Source of the DNA: Cyclobacterium sp. 1_MG-2023
GTDB taxonomy: Bacteria; Bacteroidota; Bacteroidia; Cytophagales; Cyclobacteriaceae
Reading direction: 5' to 3'
Assembly (NCBI RefSeq): GCF_030546805.1
Contig: NZ_JAUOPC010000009.1
Coordinates: 186,001 to 250,000, forward strand
Length of the DNA: 64,000 nt
Positions 9,355 to 18,357 of the stretch are shown here, piece after piece. Each line of letters begins with the position of its first letter. The first letter of the stretch is position 1. The notes beneath the pieces are model-generated. The model was given only the letters and a program-made list of their open reading frames with translations, ran no database searches and had not been told where the DNA came from. A program made the position numbers and the translations under genes.

Positions 9355-10200
9355 ATGAAATTGAAGCATTTGCTTATTTACGAAAAGATTAACCTCCTTT
9401 CTTTGGATGTGGTGGCAGGGGCTTGTTCAGGGATGTATTTTTTTGCTGATCTCATGAAAGTGGATTTGTCTTGGAAAATTTATTTACTTCTGGCATTGGC
9501 TGTTTGGTGTATTTATACCTTTGACCATTTATTGGATGCCAAAAAAGTGGAGAGGCCTGCCTTATCTCAAAGACATAGATTCCATCAAAACCACTTTAAA
9601 TTTCTGATGGTATTGATGCTGATTGCCATTATAACGGGTTTGATTTTGGCTTTCCTGTTTTTGCCTTCGATTAAGTTGCTTGGCTCAGGATTGGCACTTG
9701 CGTTAGTGATCATGCTTACCATGACTTTTTTGCGCATTGCCGGTAAGAAAATGGCTGCCGTAAAAGAGTTTTCTACAGCTTTTTTTTATGTGGCGGGATT
9801 GGTGTTGGTCCCGATATTAAATCTTGACCATGCTTTCTCTTCTGCCAATTGGGCTTTCTTCCTAGGCGCCTACTTTTTACTGGCTTGGTTCAATTTGGTT
9901 TTTCTCTCTTACAGCGATGGAGCACAAGATCTGGCTGAAGGTCAAGCTTCCATCAGCACAGTCTTAGGCATGAAAGAAACACGAAAGTTACTTTGGGGGC
10001 TTTCTTTTATAGGTTTGGTTTATCTGGTGGTTCTTTTCTTGATTTTGCCCTCGTATTTTCATATTTACACCTTAATTTGGGGGTTGATGCTGCTGATGCA
10101 TATTATCAGCTTTATGGAATCTCCGGCCAATGATACCATGAAAACAAGAAAGCGCCTTGAACTCTCCTTTTCTTTGCCAATCCTGCTATTATTGTTTTAA
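9355..10200 (+). CDS. UbiA-like polytopic membrane protein
   Basis: About 280 aa with seven to nine hydrophobic helices. Two acidic loop motifs, FDHLLDAKKVER near the third helix and SYSDGAQDLAEG, resemble the paired Asp-rich motifs of UbiA prenyltransferases, though the canonical NDxxDxxxD is degenerate. A longer reading frame begins at a TTG at 9325, but the ATG at 9355 gives a natural N-terminus. A methyltransferase gene follows 49 bp downstream. Membrane-embedded prenyl transfer is possible; a non-catalytic relative cannot be excluded. Confidence 0.6.
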   Translation: MKLKHLLIYEKINLLSLDVVAGACSGMYFFADLMKVDLSWKIYLLLALAVWCIYTFDHLLDAKKVERPALSQRHRFHQNHFKFLMVLMLIAIITGLILAFLFLPSIKLLGSGLALALVIMLTMTFLRIAGKKMAAVKEFSTAFFYVAGLVLVPILNLDHAFSSANWAFFLGAYFLLAWFNLVFLSYSDGAQDLAEGQASISTVLGMKETRKLLWGLSFIGLVYLVVLFLILPSYFHIYTLIWGLMLLMHIISFMESPANDTMKTRKRLELSFSLPILLLLF

Positions 10201-10249
10201 CCCAAGCCAAGAAAATGAGTTATAAACATAAGAGATAGAGAAACATTTT

Positions 10250-10903
10250 ATGAATGCTTATAATTTTGTTGCCCCATTTTATGATGCACTGGCCACTTTG
10301 GTATTAGGGCAAAAGTTTCATGGGAGCAAGTGGGCATTTTTAGATATTATTCAGCGGGGAGACACTGTTTTGGTAGTTGGAGGAGGAACTGGAGCCAATT
10401 TGCCGGATATTTTAAAAAGATGTGGTAAAGAAGGTAAGGTAATTTATATGGAGGCTTCGGAAAAAATGCTTGACAAAGCCAAAAAAAGAATCCCTCTCAA
10501 TATTAGCGGCCAAGTGGAATTTATTTGCAGGGCTGATTTTAAATTTCAGGAAGAATGCAATTTTGATGTAATAGTCACTCAATTTTTATTGGACGTGTTG
10601 ACAGATCAAGACATCACTGCACTATTTGAGGAGGTAAACCAAAGGGTAACTTCCGATTCCAAATGGTTGTTTTTGGATTTTTTTCCTGTGAGGGATAAGC
10701 AGTTTTTGATTCGGTTGATGATCACCTGCTTTGGTATTTTGACCCAACATCCAAGAAAAGAATTGCCTGATTACGCGGGTTTTTTCACTAAGGGAGGTTG
10801 GGTAGCAGCAAAAGAAATGTCCTTTGAAAAAGGATTTTACCAAGCAAAAGTTTATTTACCGGCACCAAAAGTGATCAAATCCGATACAATCTCTTTAAAA
10901 TAA
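10250..10903 (+). CDS. Class I SAM-dependent methyltransferase
   Basis: 217 aa. The SAM-binding loop is VLVVGGGTGANLPDIL (from residue 40), followed by YMEASEKMLDKAKKR, the ribose-binding acidic motif, and a post-I region (DVIVTQFLLDVL). The overall pattern resembles the UbiE/COQ5 and lipid methyltransferase group. It is likely cotranscribed with the preceding UbiA-like gene, which suggests a shared hydrophobic substrate (inference). Its last 52 bp overlap, tail to tail, with the end of the leftward ceramidase-like gene. Confidence 0.82.
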   Translation: MNAYNFVAPFYDALATLVLGQKFHGSKWAFLDIIQRGDTVLVVGGGTGANLPDILKRCGKEGKVIYMEASEKMLDKAKKRIPLNISGQVEFICRADFKFQEECNFDVIVTQFLLDVLTDQDITALFEEVNQRVTSDSKWLFLDFFPVRDKQFLIRLMITCFGILTQHPRKELPDYAGFFTKGGWVAAKEMSFEKGFYQAKVYLPAPKVIKSDTISLK

Positions 10904-12180
10904 TCACCATTGTAAGGCCCATAGAAATTCATATCTCTGGCTTCATAATAATCACCTGAATAGTATTTGTCAGGCGTTATATAGCCTATATATCCGCCAT
11001 TAAAGGTGGTAATGAACAAGGAGAGACCAAGAGCTTGGGCTTGTTCCTCCCATGCCTTATAGAATACCCCTGAGACTTCACCGGAAGAAGAAATAAACAA
11101 GGCATCGCCTATCCTGACGACATCGAAATAAGCCGGATTATCCCCAATAGCCCAGTTAAAAAGCCAAGGTCTAAGCCGAATGTTATCACTGACCCTATAG
11201 TGGGGGGAACGAAGTTTTAACGGAAGCCTTGTGGCCAAAATCTGCTTGCTTGCGAGTGCTTTTTCGCTTTTATTTTCATTGACTACTGAGTCCAATGAAG
11301 AAGCATACTGCTTGATACTTTTAATATCATTTCCGGGTGCTTTGGGGCGGTGGCTGCCTACTGCACCAGCCGCAAAAACGGCAAAGTCATGCCTTTCTTC
11401 CATGAATTCAGAAAGGTAATAAGGGTAGTCTCCGGAAAGCCCCATAAACTTGCTGCTAAGGCAGGTAGCATGGGCACTGTAGGTTACCAATGAGCAGCTT
11501 TGTCCATCAGTGTTTTCTAAAATCAACTGCCGGATAAAAGGATCTATGGGGTCGGTTGCAATAAGTCTGTTGGATACAAAGTCTGCGGCTTCAGATTTTT
11601 TGGTGCGCAAGCTTATCGTGTCCATATTGGCCAAGGCTTTTTCCAGCGCCTTTAGTGTGCCGTTTTTAATGGTATTTACCAAGGGTTCATCCCATCCTCC
11701 CATGGCGATTTTCCCCACAGGTCCTGGTATGGTTCCACCCATTCCGCTATGGGTATGGGTGGCTGTAAAATAAATCTGGTCTACAGGTACTTGCCGTTTG
11801 GCTATGGCTTCTCTTAAAGTTAGGGCAAGCTCAGGGTGGACAATGAGTAACTCATAATTTAAGAAAGCCACCTTAAATTGCTCATTTCCTATTATGATGG
11901 CTTTTACAAAGCTACTGTCTGCCACGAATTCATAAGGCCCCCGTGGTTTATAGGCCACCAAGTTGGCGGGTTTATCCGGGGTTATATTCGCCTTGGCCCA
12001 GCCTCCTAAAAGATAGCCTTTATCTGACCCCTTAAAGGCCAACTTGCTGAGTTTTTCCTTGGTTTCTTTATAATAGGCAGTTTCCTTATAAGGGGTCCAA
12101 TCCACCGTCGTGAGCGTCAGTAATCCCAAGGCCAATAAAAAAATGAAGCATCCAAGAATTATTTTTAAAAGGATTTTCAT
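10852..12180 (-). CDS. Neutral/alkaline non-lysosomal ceramidase-like protein
   Basis: 442 aa with an N-terminal membrane segment (about 4-24). The ceramidase N-domain hallmark GWAKANITPDKPANL lies near 60-74 and the metal-site motif TATHTHSG at 139-145 (His142, His144); further conserved patches are SAHATCLS and GAVGSHRPK. Canonical neutral ceramidases are longer (about 650-700 aa) and have a C-terminal immunoglobulin-like domain, which is absent here. The family cleaves N-acyl sphingoid lipids; many short bacterial members are uncharacterised and could act on other amides. The 3' end overlaps the convergent methyltransferase gene by 52 bp. Confidence 0.75.
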   Translation of the reverse strand: MKILLKIILGCFIFLLALGLLTLTTVDWTPYKETAYYKETKEKLSKLAFKGSDKGYLLGGWAKANITPDKPANLVAYKPRGPYEFVADSSFVKAIIIGNEQFKVAFLNYELLIVHPELALTLREAIAKRQVPVDQIYFTATHTHSGMGGTIPGPVGKIAMGGWDEPLVNTIKNGTLKALEKALANMDTISLRTKKSEAADFVSNRLIATDPIDPFIRQLILENTDGQSCSLVTYSAHATCLSSKFMGLSGDYPYYLSEFMEERHDFAVFAAGAVGSHRPKAPGNDIKSIKQYASSLDSVVNENKSEKALASKQILATRLPLKLRSPHYRVSDNIRLRPWLFNWAIGDNPAYFDVVRIGDALFISSSGEVSGVFYKAWEEQAQALGLSLFITTFNGGYIGYITPDKYYSGDYYEARDMNFYGPYNGDYFKEIVSDLITFGAGK

Positions 12181-12203
12181 TGGCTCAAAGTTGGTTGGAT
12201 ACC

Positions 12204-13373
12204 TTATCCATCATAGGTGAAGGTGCCATGTTGGCTATTGACTGTAACTTTTTTTCCTTGGTAATCGGTTACCCTGCCAATTACTTTGGCTTCTACGCCA
12301 AAATTGGACGCAATGGCAATGGCTTGATCTGCATCTTTTTCATCCAGATAGACTTCCATTCTGTGGCCCATATTGAAAACCTTGTACATTTCTTTCCAGT
12401 CTGTACCACTTTCTTCCTGAATGATTTTAAAGAGTGGGGGTGTTTCAAATAGGTTGTCTTTGATGACGTGCAAGTTGTCAATAAAATGAAGAACCTTGGT
12501 CTGTGCTCCTCCACTGCAATGTACCAAACCGTGAATTGCCGCTCTATTTTCTTTCAATAAGGCAGCCATTATCGGCGCATAGGTTCTAGTAGGTGAAAGT
12601 ACCAATTTCCCCATATCCAAAGGAGTGCCCGGTGCAGGACCGGTTAGGTCATAGCTTCCGGAATATACCAAATCTTCCGGTACGGAAGGATCAAAACTTT
12701 CAGGATAGGCAGACATCAGCCGCTTTGAAAAGACATCATGCCTGGCGGAAGTAAGTCCATTGCTTCCCATTCCTCCATTGTATTCGGTTTCATAAGTTGC
12801 TTGACCAAATGAGGTCATGCCCACAACCACGTCTCCCGCTTTTATATTGTCATTGGAAATGACTTCATTTCTTTTCATGCGGCAGGTAACTGTACTGTCC
12901 ACAATAATGGTGCGTACCAAATCACCTACATCTGCTGTTTCTCCCCCGGTAAGAATAGCATTTACACCATGGTCTCTCAACATCTGTAATACCTCTTCTG
13001 TACCATTGATAATGGCAGCGATCACTTCTCCGGGAACAAGGTTTTTATTTCTGCCGATGGTGGAGGAAACCAAAATATTATTGACGGCACCCACGCAAAG
13101 TAGGTCGTCAATATTCATGATGATTGCATCTTGGGCAATTCCTTTCCATACACCTAGGTCACCGGTGGCTTTCCAGTAAAGGTAAGCCAAGGAAGACTTT
13201 GTTCCTGCACCATCAGCATGCATGATGTTACAATAGTCAGGATCATTGCCCAAAACATCTGCTACAATTTTGCAGAAGGCTTTAGGATACAGGCCTTTGT
13301 CCAGGTTAGAAATAGCTTGGTGTACGTCTTCTTTGGAGGCCGAAACCCCACGCTGCATGTACCTATCGTTCAT
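12204..13373 (-). CDS. purM: Phosphoribosylformylglycinamidine cyclo-ligase (AIR synthase)
   Basis: 389 aa of the PurM/AIR-synthase fold: the ATP-binding signature HADGAGTKSSLAYLYW (52-67), an acidic metal-binding region (AQDAIIMNIDDLLCVGA), LTGGETADVGD, and the C-terminal CSGGAQTKVLHF. It converts FGAM to AIR in purine biosynthesis. It is the longer Bacteroidota type (E. coli PurM is about 345 aa). A possible promoter lies 30-40 bp upstream. The ceramidase-like gene follows 23 bp downstream on the same strand. Confidence 0.9.
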   Translation of the reverse strand: MNDRYMQRGVSASKEDVHQAISNLDKGLYPKAFCKIVADVLGNDPDYCNIMHADGAGTKSSLAYLYWKATGDLGVWKGIAQDAIIMNIDDLLCVGAVNNILVSSTIGRNKNLVPGEVIAAIINGTEEVLQMLRDHGVNAILTGGETADVGDLVRTIIVDSTVTCRMKRNEVISNDNIKAGDVVVGMTSFGQATYETEYNGGMGSNGLTSARHDVFSKRLMSAYPESFDPSVPEDLVYSGSYDLTGPAPGTPLDMGKLVLSPTRTYAPIMAALLKENRAAIHGLVHCSGGAQTKVLHFIDNLHVIKDNLFETPPLFKIIQEESGTDWKEMYKVFNMGHRMEVYLDEKDADQAIAIASNFGVEAKVIGRVTDYQGKKVTVNSQHGTFTYDG

Positions 13374-13404
13374 AAACTCAGATTTGGAAAAAACAGATAA
13401 GGGG

Positions 13405-13412
13405 CAAAGGTA
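13405..13412 (-). promoter_or_regulatory. Possible -7 element upstream of purM
   Basis: CAAAGGTA on the + strand reads TACCTTTG leftward, matching the Bacteroidota -7 consensus TAnnTTTG. It lies about 32 bp before the purM start, with no clear TTG at -33, so support is partial. Confidence 0.3.
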
Positions 13413-13418
13413 AGCATT

Positions 13419-15368
13419 TTACTCCGTGATTTCTATAACCTTAAACTCCGTTCTTCTGTTGATTTGATGCTCTTCTTCTGTTTGGGCATTTTCTATGATC
13501 AATTGCCTTTCTCCATATCCCTTGGCTTCCAACCTGTCTGCAGCAATACCTTGGGATACAATATAAGCTACTGCTGATTCAGCCCTTCTTTGAGAAAGAT
13601 CATCATTGTAGGCATCTGTGGCCCTTGCATCGGTATGGCTACTTAACTCAATGCGTATGCCAGGGTTGTCCTTAAGAATTTTCACCAGCTTGTCCAGTTC
13701 AATGGCTGCATCAGGTCGGATATCAGCCTTATCCAAATCGTAATAAATGTTTTCAAGCACAATGGCTCTTTCCAGAATTAGCTGATCCAAAACTATGGTG
13801 GTATCTAGGGAAATATTGGTCACATCTTGAATTAGATCCTCTTCTGCCGGTGTTTTTCCGATGGTGGTATAAGGGATGCTTTTGGTGAAATAACCGGTTT
13901 TAGAAGCAATGATTGAATAGTTTTCATCGGGTTCTAGAGGGAATCTCAAGCGGCCTGATTGACTGCTGAGATCACCGTCTACCGTTTCATTTTTATCATC
14001 ATAAAGCATTACCCGCACTTGAGGAAGTATCTCTTCCTCACCGTTTTCAGCAATGGTTTTGGTGACTACATTTAGCATTACATTGACCACTTTTGGTGCA
14101 GGTGTCATGTCTTTGAAGAAATAAATGTCATCATCCCCTTTGCCGCCTTCGCGGTTGGATGTAATGAATCCTTCTTCAGGATATTTGGTAAAGAAAATCC
14201 CAAAATCATCTGCTACTGAGTTGAAGTTGGAGCCAAGATTTAATACTTTATTCGCTCCGTCTACTTCCTTGTATACAAAGAGGTCTAACTTGCCATATCC
14301 GGGATGCCCGTCTGAGGAGAAATAAAATTCACCATTGGGCAAAGGTCTGGGGAACATTTCATTGCCGGGGGTATTGATTTCCGGACCCAGATTTACACCG
14401 GCCCCAAAGTTACCTGAAGCCATCTTCGTGGCTTTATAAAGATCCGATCCACCATAACCGCCGGGACGATTGGATGCAAAATAAAGGGTTTCTCCATCCG
14501 GACTAAAAGCCGGAGTAGAATTCCAGTACTCGGGTTCTCCATTCACTCCCATAAAAGCAGGCTGAGTAAATCCACTTCCATTAAATGTGGAAGAAAAAAG
14601 GCTAACTTCAGGCAGGTCACCTTTGCGGTTACTGTTGCCTCTTGCATAAACAATCGTGTTTCCGTCAGGGCTTATGGCAATTGCGCCTTGATTTAGGCCT
14701 GATTCATTTTGGAACTCAGTAAGGGTTTGTACTCCTTGTACATCCACATTAATGCCTTCAGCCCTGGTTTTAAATAAGCGGGTATAGCCTTGGCCTGAGC
14801 CAGTATACATGCCACTGGCACCTCTGGAACTGGTGAAGAACAATTGATTTTCACTAAGCACAGGTGCGTAATCCAATCCGGATGAATTCAGTAAGGTGTA
14901 ATTCTCCAATTCATGATTGGGCCAAATGGGAGTAATGTCAGCAATTGCATCAATGTTTTGTATTTCCTTATTGGCAAGCGCTATTTTCTCGTCGTCCATT
15001 GTCAGCGTCTTGGCTGCTTCAAAGGCTTCCTTAGCCGCCTCATATTCACCCTTCCCTTTTAGGCTCTTTCCCTTATGGTATTGACTGTCGAAAGTAGCAT
15101 CTGCTTCATTGACTTTTTCATAGTATTCAGTGGCTTTTTCTATTCTGTTAGAAAGCCTGTAACTTTCTGCGATATAGAAATTGGCTTCACTGTTGTCCGG
15201 CTCGTTTTCTAACAGTTTGGAATAGGAAGCAATGGCCAGTTGGTATTCACCGGTGTTGAACTGGGTCTGGGCTTTTTGTTGCAAACTGGTACAAGATGCC
15301 TGTAGCACAAGCAATAAAACAGGAAGTAAACAGCGGCTTGCAGGAAGGGTGAACTTTATGTTTCTCAT
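13419..15368 (-). CDS. PorE-like OmpA/TPR/beta-propeller lipoprotein
   Basis: 649 aa. A lipobox ends at Cys26 (LQASC), so it is a lipoprotein. Domains in order: TPR-like helices (about 30-130), PD40/WD40-type beta-propeller repeats (about 165-420, including PAFSPDGETLYFASNRPGG), a carboxypeptidase-regulatory-like beta domain (about 430-520), and a C-terminal OmpA peptidoglycan-binding domain (about 535-649, with YYDLDKADIRPDA and ELSSHTDARAT). This architecture matches PorE, which anchors the T9SS to peptidoglycan, but Bacteroidota carry paralogues with the same layout, so the symbol is withheld. A small gene 21 bp upstream is in the same operon. Confidence 0.85.
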   Translation of the reverse strand: MRNIKFTLPASRCLLPVLLLVLQASCTSLQQKAQTQFNTGEYQLAIASYSKLLENEPDNSEANFYIAESYRLSNRIEKATEYYEKVNEADATFDSQYHKGKSLKGKGEYEAAKEAFEAAKTLTMDDEKIALANKEIQNIDAIADITPIWPNHELENYTLLNSSGLDYAPVLSENQLFFTSSRGASGMYTGSGQGYTRLFKTRAEGINVDVQGVQTLTEFQNESGLNQGAIAISPDGNTIVYARGNSNRKGDLPEVSLFSSTFNGSGFTQPAFMGVNGEPEYWNSTPAFSPDGETLYFASNRPGGYGGSDLYKATKMASGNFGAGVNLGPEINTPGNEMFPRPLPNGEFYFSSDGHPGYGKLDLFVYKEVDGANKVLNLGSNFNSVADDFGIFFTKYPEEGFITSNREGGKGDDDIYFFKDMTPAPKVVNVMLNVVTKTIAENGEEEILPQVRVMLYDDKNETVDGDLSSQSGRLRFPLEPDENYSIIASKTGYFTKSIPYTTIGKTPAEEDLIQDVTNISLDTTIVLDQLILERAIVLENIYYDLDKADIRPDAAIELDKLVKILKDNPGIRIELSSHTDARATDAYNDDLSQRRAESAVAYIVSQGIAADRLEAKGYGERQLIIENAQTEEEHQINRRTEFKVIEITE

Positions 15369-15389
15369 ACTATTTTTTCTCTGGCAGTA

Positions 15390-15878
15390 TTAATGAGCAA
15401 AGTATTTTTTTAGCCAACTGTTATTGGCTTCAATAAGCCATTGTTCATTCAAGTCCGAAATTTTATTGACACTGGGATTAAACATTTTGCTGGTAGACTT
15501 TAATGAACCGGCTGAAACGTGATTTTTAATTTCAGGCAAAAAGGCCACCCTAACATTTTCTCCATCCATATAGGCCACCTTGCCACTGTCTAGCAAATTC
15601 AGATTTAATTTAACCTCTATCTCCCGAATGATTCTAACAGAGCTGTCTATGGAGCATCCGCTTGCCCCCAACTTGCTTTCATCTACAGAAAGAATGATAA
15701 ATTGGTCAAGCCTAATGTCAAAAGAACTTGGCATCTCTGCGCCATGAGTGTTCCATTGGTTACAGAAAGCAACGAGTTTAGAAATTATCCAAACTTTTTC
15801 CTGCTCCTCAAAGGGCCGGTCTGCCTGGTAGACCCAAATTCTCGCCTCTTTTGGCATATCATCAAATGGTACGTACAT
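15390..15878 (-). CDS. Conserved Bacteroidota protein of unknown function
   Basis: 162 aa, soluble, no signal peptide. Relatives often carry the label 'ABC transporter ATPase', but there is no Walker A, Walker B or ABC signature here, so that name is not supported. Conserved-looking features are VPFDDMPKEARIWVYQADRP at the N-terminus, FDIRLDQFIILSVDES and a C-terminal NNSWLKKYF. It lies 21 bp upstream of the PorE-like gene on the same strand, which may link it to envelope functions (inference). Confidence 0.7.
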   Translation of the reverse strand: MYVPFDDMPKEARIWVYQADRPFEEQEKVWIISKLVAFCNQWNTHGAEMPSSFDIRLDQFIILSVDESKLGASGCSIDSSVRIIREIEVKLNLNLLDSGKVAYMDGENVRVAFLPEIKNHVSAGSLKSTSKMFNPSVNKISDLNEQWLIEANNSWLKKYFAH

Positions 15879-16057
15879 AAATGGCTCTTTTAATTTGTTA
15901 ACAGAATCAAATTTACAAATTTAACAGGCATAGCTGCTGCTTTTTTATTAAACGAAGATAGATTCATTATGATACAAAATCTTTTTTAAGTTCCCTCAAA
16001 AAAAGAATAAAACCTAAAAACTGATCCTTTACACGACGAACAATATCCTTTTTTTGT

Positions 16058-16852
16058 CTATAATTGTTGGTCTTTTACAATCAATTCAGCCAAATCAAGC
16101 ACATTTACCTCTGCCTCTTTTTCCTTGTTTTTCACCCCATCAGTCATCATGGTCAGGCAAAAAGGACAACCCACTGCAATGGTTTTGGCTCCTGTTTGCA
16201 AGGCTTCTTCGGTGCGTTCCACATTGATGTCTTTTTTTCCGGCTTCCGGCTCCTTAAACATCTGCGCACCACCTGCGCCACAGCAAAGCCCTTTTGATCG
16301 GCAACGCTTCATTTCCACAAGTTCCATATCCAAGGCCTTGATGACTTCCCTGGGGGCCTCATATACATCGTTGGCCCTGCCCAGAAAGCAACTGTCATGA
16401 AAGGTAATTTTTTTACCTTTAAATTCGCCCCCATCTTTCATTACAATTTTGCCCTCATGGATCAACTCTTGCAAATACTGGGAATGATGGACTACCTCGT
16501 AATTACCTCCCAAAGCCGGGTATTCATTTTTTATGGTGTTGAAACAGTGTGGGCAGGCAGTTACGATTCTTTTTACTTGATAGCCGTCCAATACCTGAAT
16601 ATTGCTCATGGCTTGCATTTGGTAAAGAAATTCATTTCCTGCTCTTCTGGCCGGATCACCGGTACAGGTTTCTTCGTCTCCAAGTACGGCAAAGTTCACG
16701 CCCACTTTATTTAATATTTTAACAAATGCCAGGGTTACTGCCTTGTAGCGGTCGTCAAATGAACCGGCACAACCCACCCAAAATAAAATCTCCGGCGTAT
16801 CTCCGGAAGCCATTTTTTGGGCCATGGTAGGGGCTTTATAGGTATCACTCAT
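16058..16852 (-). CDS. (Fe-S)-binding protein with two CCG domains (HdrB/LutA-like)
   Basis: 264 aa, cytoplasmic. Two cysteine-rich modules are visible: C28, C63, C100-C103 and C155, C190-C191, C229-C232; the second has the typical CCGAGG. CCG domains bind noncubane Fe-S clusters in heterodisulfide reductase, succinate:quinone reductase SdhE and lactate-oxidation LutA. It is encoded 12 bp after the membrane Fe-S protein gene, so the two very likely form one complex moving electrons to or from the menaquinone pool. The electron donor is not encoded nearby. Confidence 0.87.
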   Translation of the reverse strand: MSDTYKAPTMAQKMASGDTPEILFWVGCAGSFDDRYKAVTLAFVKILNKVGVNFAVLGDEETCTGDPARRAGNEFLYQMQAMSNIQVLDGYQVKRIVTACPHCFNTIKNEYPALGGNYEVVHHSQYLQELIHEGKIVMKDGGEFKGKKITFHDSCFLGRANDVYEAPREVIKALDMELVEMKRCRSKGLCCGAGGAQMFKEPEAGKKDINVERTEEALQTGAKTIAVGCPFCLTMMTDGVKNKEKEAEVNVLDLAELIVKDQQL

Positions 16853-16864
16853 AATATCGTTCGT

Positions 16865-18196
16865 TTACTTTTCTTCTTTGTTTAAATCTGCTGCCCAGTT
16901 AAATCGGTCCGTTGGGGGGAATTTCCATGGAGCAAAGCTGGTCTCAATATTTTGGAACATGGCATTCCACTGTGCAGGGCTGCCACTTTCTTCCATGGCT
17001 GTATATCTTCTCAATTCGATGATAATGGCCAATGGATCGATGTTTACAGGGCAGGCTTCTACACAGGCATTGCAGTTGGTACAGGCATTGATTTCTTCTT
17101 GGGTAATATAATCACCCAATAAAGATTTACCATCATCCAGCCCTTTTTTTCCGGCAAGCAGGTTTTGGCTCACTTCTTCAGCCCTGTCTCTGGTGTCCAT
17201 CATTATTTTTCGTGGAGACAATTTCTTGCCCGTAAGGTTTGCCGGGCATTCTGCCGTACAGCGGCCGCATTCCGTACAGGAAAAGGCATTCAATAGGTTT
17301 ACCCTAGACAAGTCGTTGACGTCTTTGGCACCAAAGCGACCTATCTCCGCCGCTTCATTGGCAGCTGGTTCTGCGGCCATACCCAACATCATTTTGACCT
17401 CTTGAGTGACGCTATCCATATTGTCCATTTTTCCTTTCGGCTCCAGGTTGGAATACCAAGTGTTTGGAAAAGCAAGGAATATGTGCAGGTGTTTGGAGTA
17501 AGTGACATATATCGCAAATGCTAAAATGCCAATGATGTGAAACCACCAGGCAAATCTTTCTATCAATACCAGCGTTCCGGAGTCTAGCCCTTCAAATATC
17601 CCTTGGATACTTTCGCTTATCCAAAGGCCTCCCAGTGGGATATAGCCTCCAATGCCTCGATAGGCCAAAATCTGATCAGTAGCATTCATGGTCAGGATGG
17701 CCAGCATCAAGACAATTTCAATGATGAGGATAAGGTTGGCATCCAACTTTGGCCATCCCTTTAACTCGACCATATTTAGCCTAGGCACCTTGGTGATGTT
17801 TCTTCGTACAAGAAAGACCAGGCAGGAGAGGAGTACTCCAAGGGCCAGGAATTCAAAGAAATTCATGGCAATGGAATAAAAGCCGGCCAGAAAAGGAGCA
17901 AAAACCCTATGGGTTCCTGCGATACCATCGATGATAAACTCCAAAACTTCCAAGTTGATGATCACAAAAGAAACGTATATCACCAAGTGAAGAAGGGCCG
18001 GAATTGGGTTTTTGAACATCTTCTTTTGCCCAAAGGCAACCAGCAACATGGTTTTCCATCGTTCACCGGGATTGTCATTGCGTGCTATGGGTTGACCGAG
18101 TTGGATGGTTTTTCGGATATAATTTATTCTCTTGTACAAAATATACCCTGCTGTACCTAAAACCAATAAAAAAAGCACTTGTGGTAAGCTACTCAT
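16865..18196 (-). CDS. Membrane-bound (Fe-S) protein, HdrC/NarI-like
   Basis: 443 aa. The first 245 residues form about five transmembrane helices with His residues suited to heme or quinone binding (H70, H220, H236/H238), as in the NarI/HdrE-like group. The C-terminal domain has two 4Fe-4S motifs: C307, C310, C313, C317 and C372, C375, C378, C382. It is followed directly by the CCG-domain gene. The likely role is a cytoplasm-facing quinone oxidoreductase module. A leftward promoter must lie in the 88 bp shared with the tRNA-Phe promoter region. Confidence 0.87.
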   Translation of the reverse strand: MSSLPQVLFLLVLGTAGYILYKRINYIRKTIQLGQPIARNDNPGERWKTMLLVAFGQKKMFKNPIPALLHLVIYVSFVIINLEVLEFIIDGIAGTHRVFAPFLAGFYSIAMNFFEFLALGVLLSCLVFLVRRNITKVPRLNMVELKGWPKLDANLILIIEIVLMLAILTMNATDQILAYRGIGGYIPLGGLWISESIQGIFEGLDSGTLVLIERFAWWFHIIGILAFAIYVTYSKHLHIFLAFPNTWYSNLEPKGKMDNMDSVTQEVKMMLGMAAEPAANEAAEIGRFGAKDVNDLSRVNLLNAFSCTECGRCTAECPANLTGKKLSPRKIMMDTRDRAEEVSQNLLAGKKGLDDGKSLLGDYITQEEINACTNCNACVEACPVNIDPLAIIIELRRYTAMEESGSPAQWNAMFQNIETSFAPWKFPPTDRFNWAADLNKEEK

Positions 18197-18241
18197 ATTG
18201 AATGTGTTAATAATTTTCCACGATTTTTTTAATTAAATTGC

Positions 18242-18271
18242 TTGTACAAAAGTAACAAATACCTACCTTTG
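18242..18271 (+). promoter_or_regulatory. Bacteroidota-type promoter of tRNA-Phe
   Basis: TTG at 18242-18244, a 19-bp spacer, then TACCTTTG at 18264-18271. This fits the -33 TTG / -7 TAnnTTTG consensus with correct spacing. Transcription would start a few bases before the mature tRNA at 18285. Confidence 0.65.
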
Positions 18272-18284
18272 CATCACTTTCAGC

Positions 18285-18357
18285 GGTGATGTAGCTCAGT
18301 TGGTAGAGCATCGGACTGAAAATCCGTGAGTCGGTGGTTCGAGCCCACTCATCACCA
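18285..18357 (+). tRNA. tRNA-Phe (GAA)
   Basis: A 73-nt cloverleaf: acceptor GGTGATG pairs with CATCACC; D-stem GCTC/GAGC; anticodon loop CTGAAAA with anticodon GAA at 18318-18320; T-arm with TTCGAGC. The discriminator base is A. CCA is not encoded (the next bases are CAA). The only irregularity is a T-T apposition at 27-43. Confidence 0.96.

Noticed and set aside
12204-13373. Reading purM as HypE or SelD, which share the fold.
   Set aside because: The HADGAGTKSSLAY signature and lack of the SelD Cys/Sec loop or HypE C-terminal Cys favour AIR synthase.
15390-15878. The database-style name 'ABC transporter ATPase' for the 162-aa protein.
   Set aside because: No Walker A, Walker B or ABC signature motif is present.
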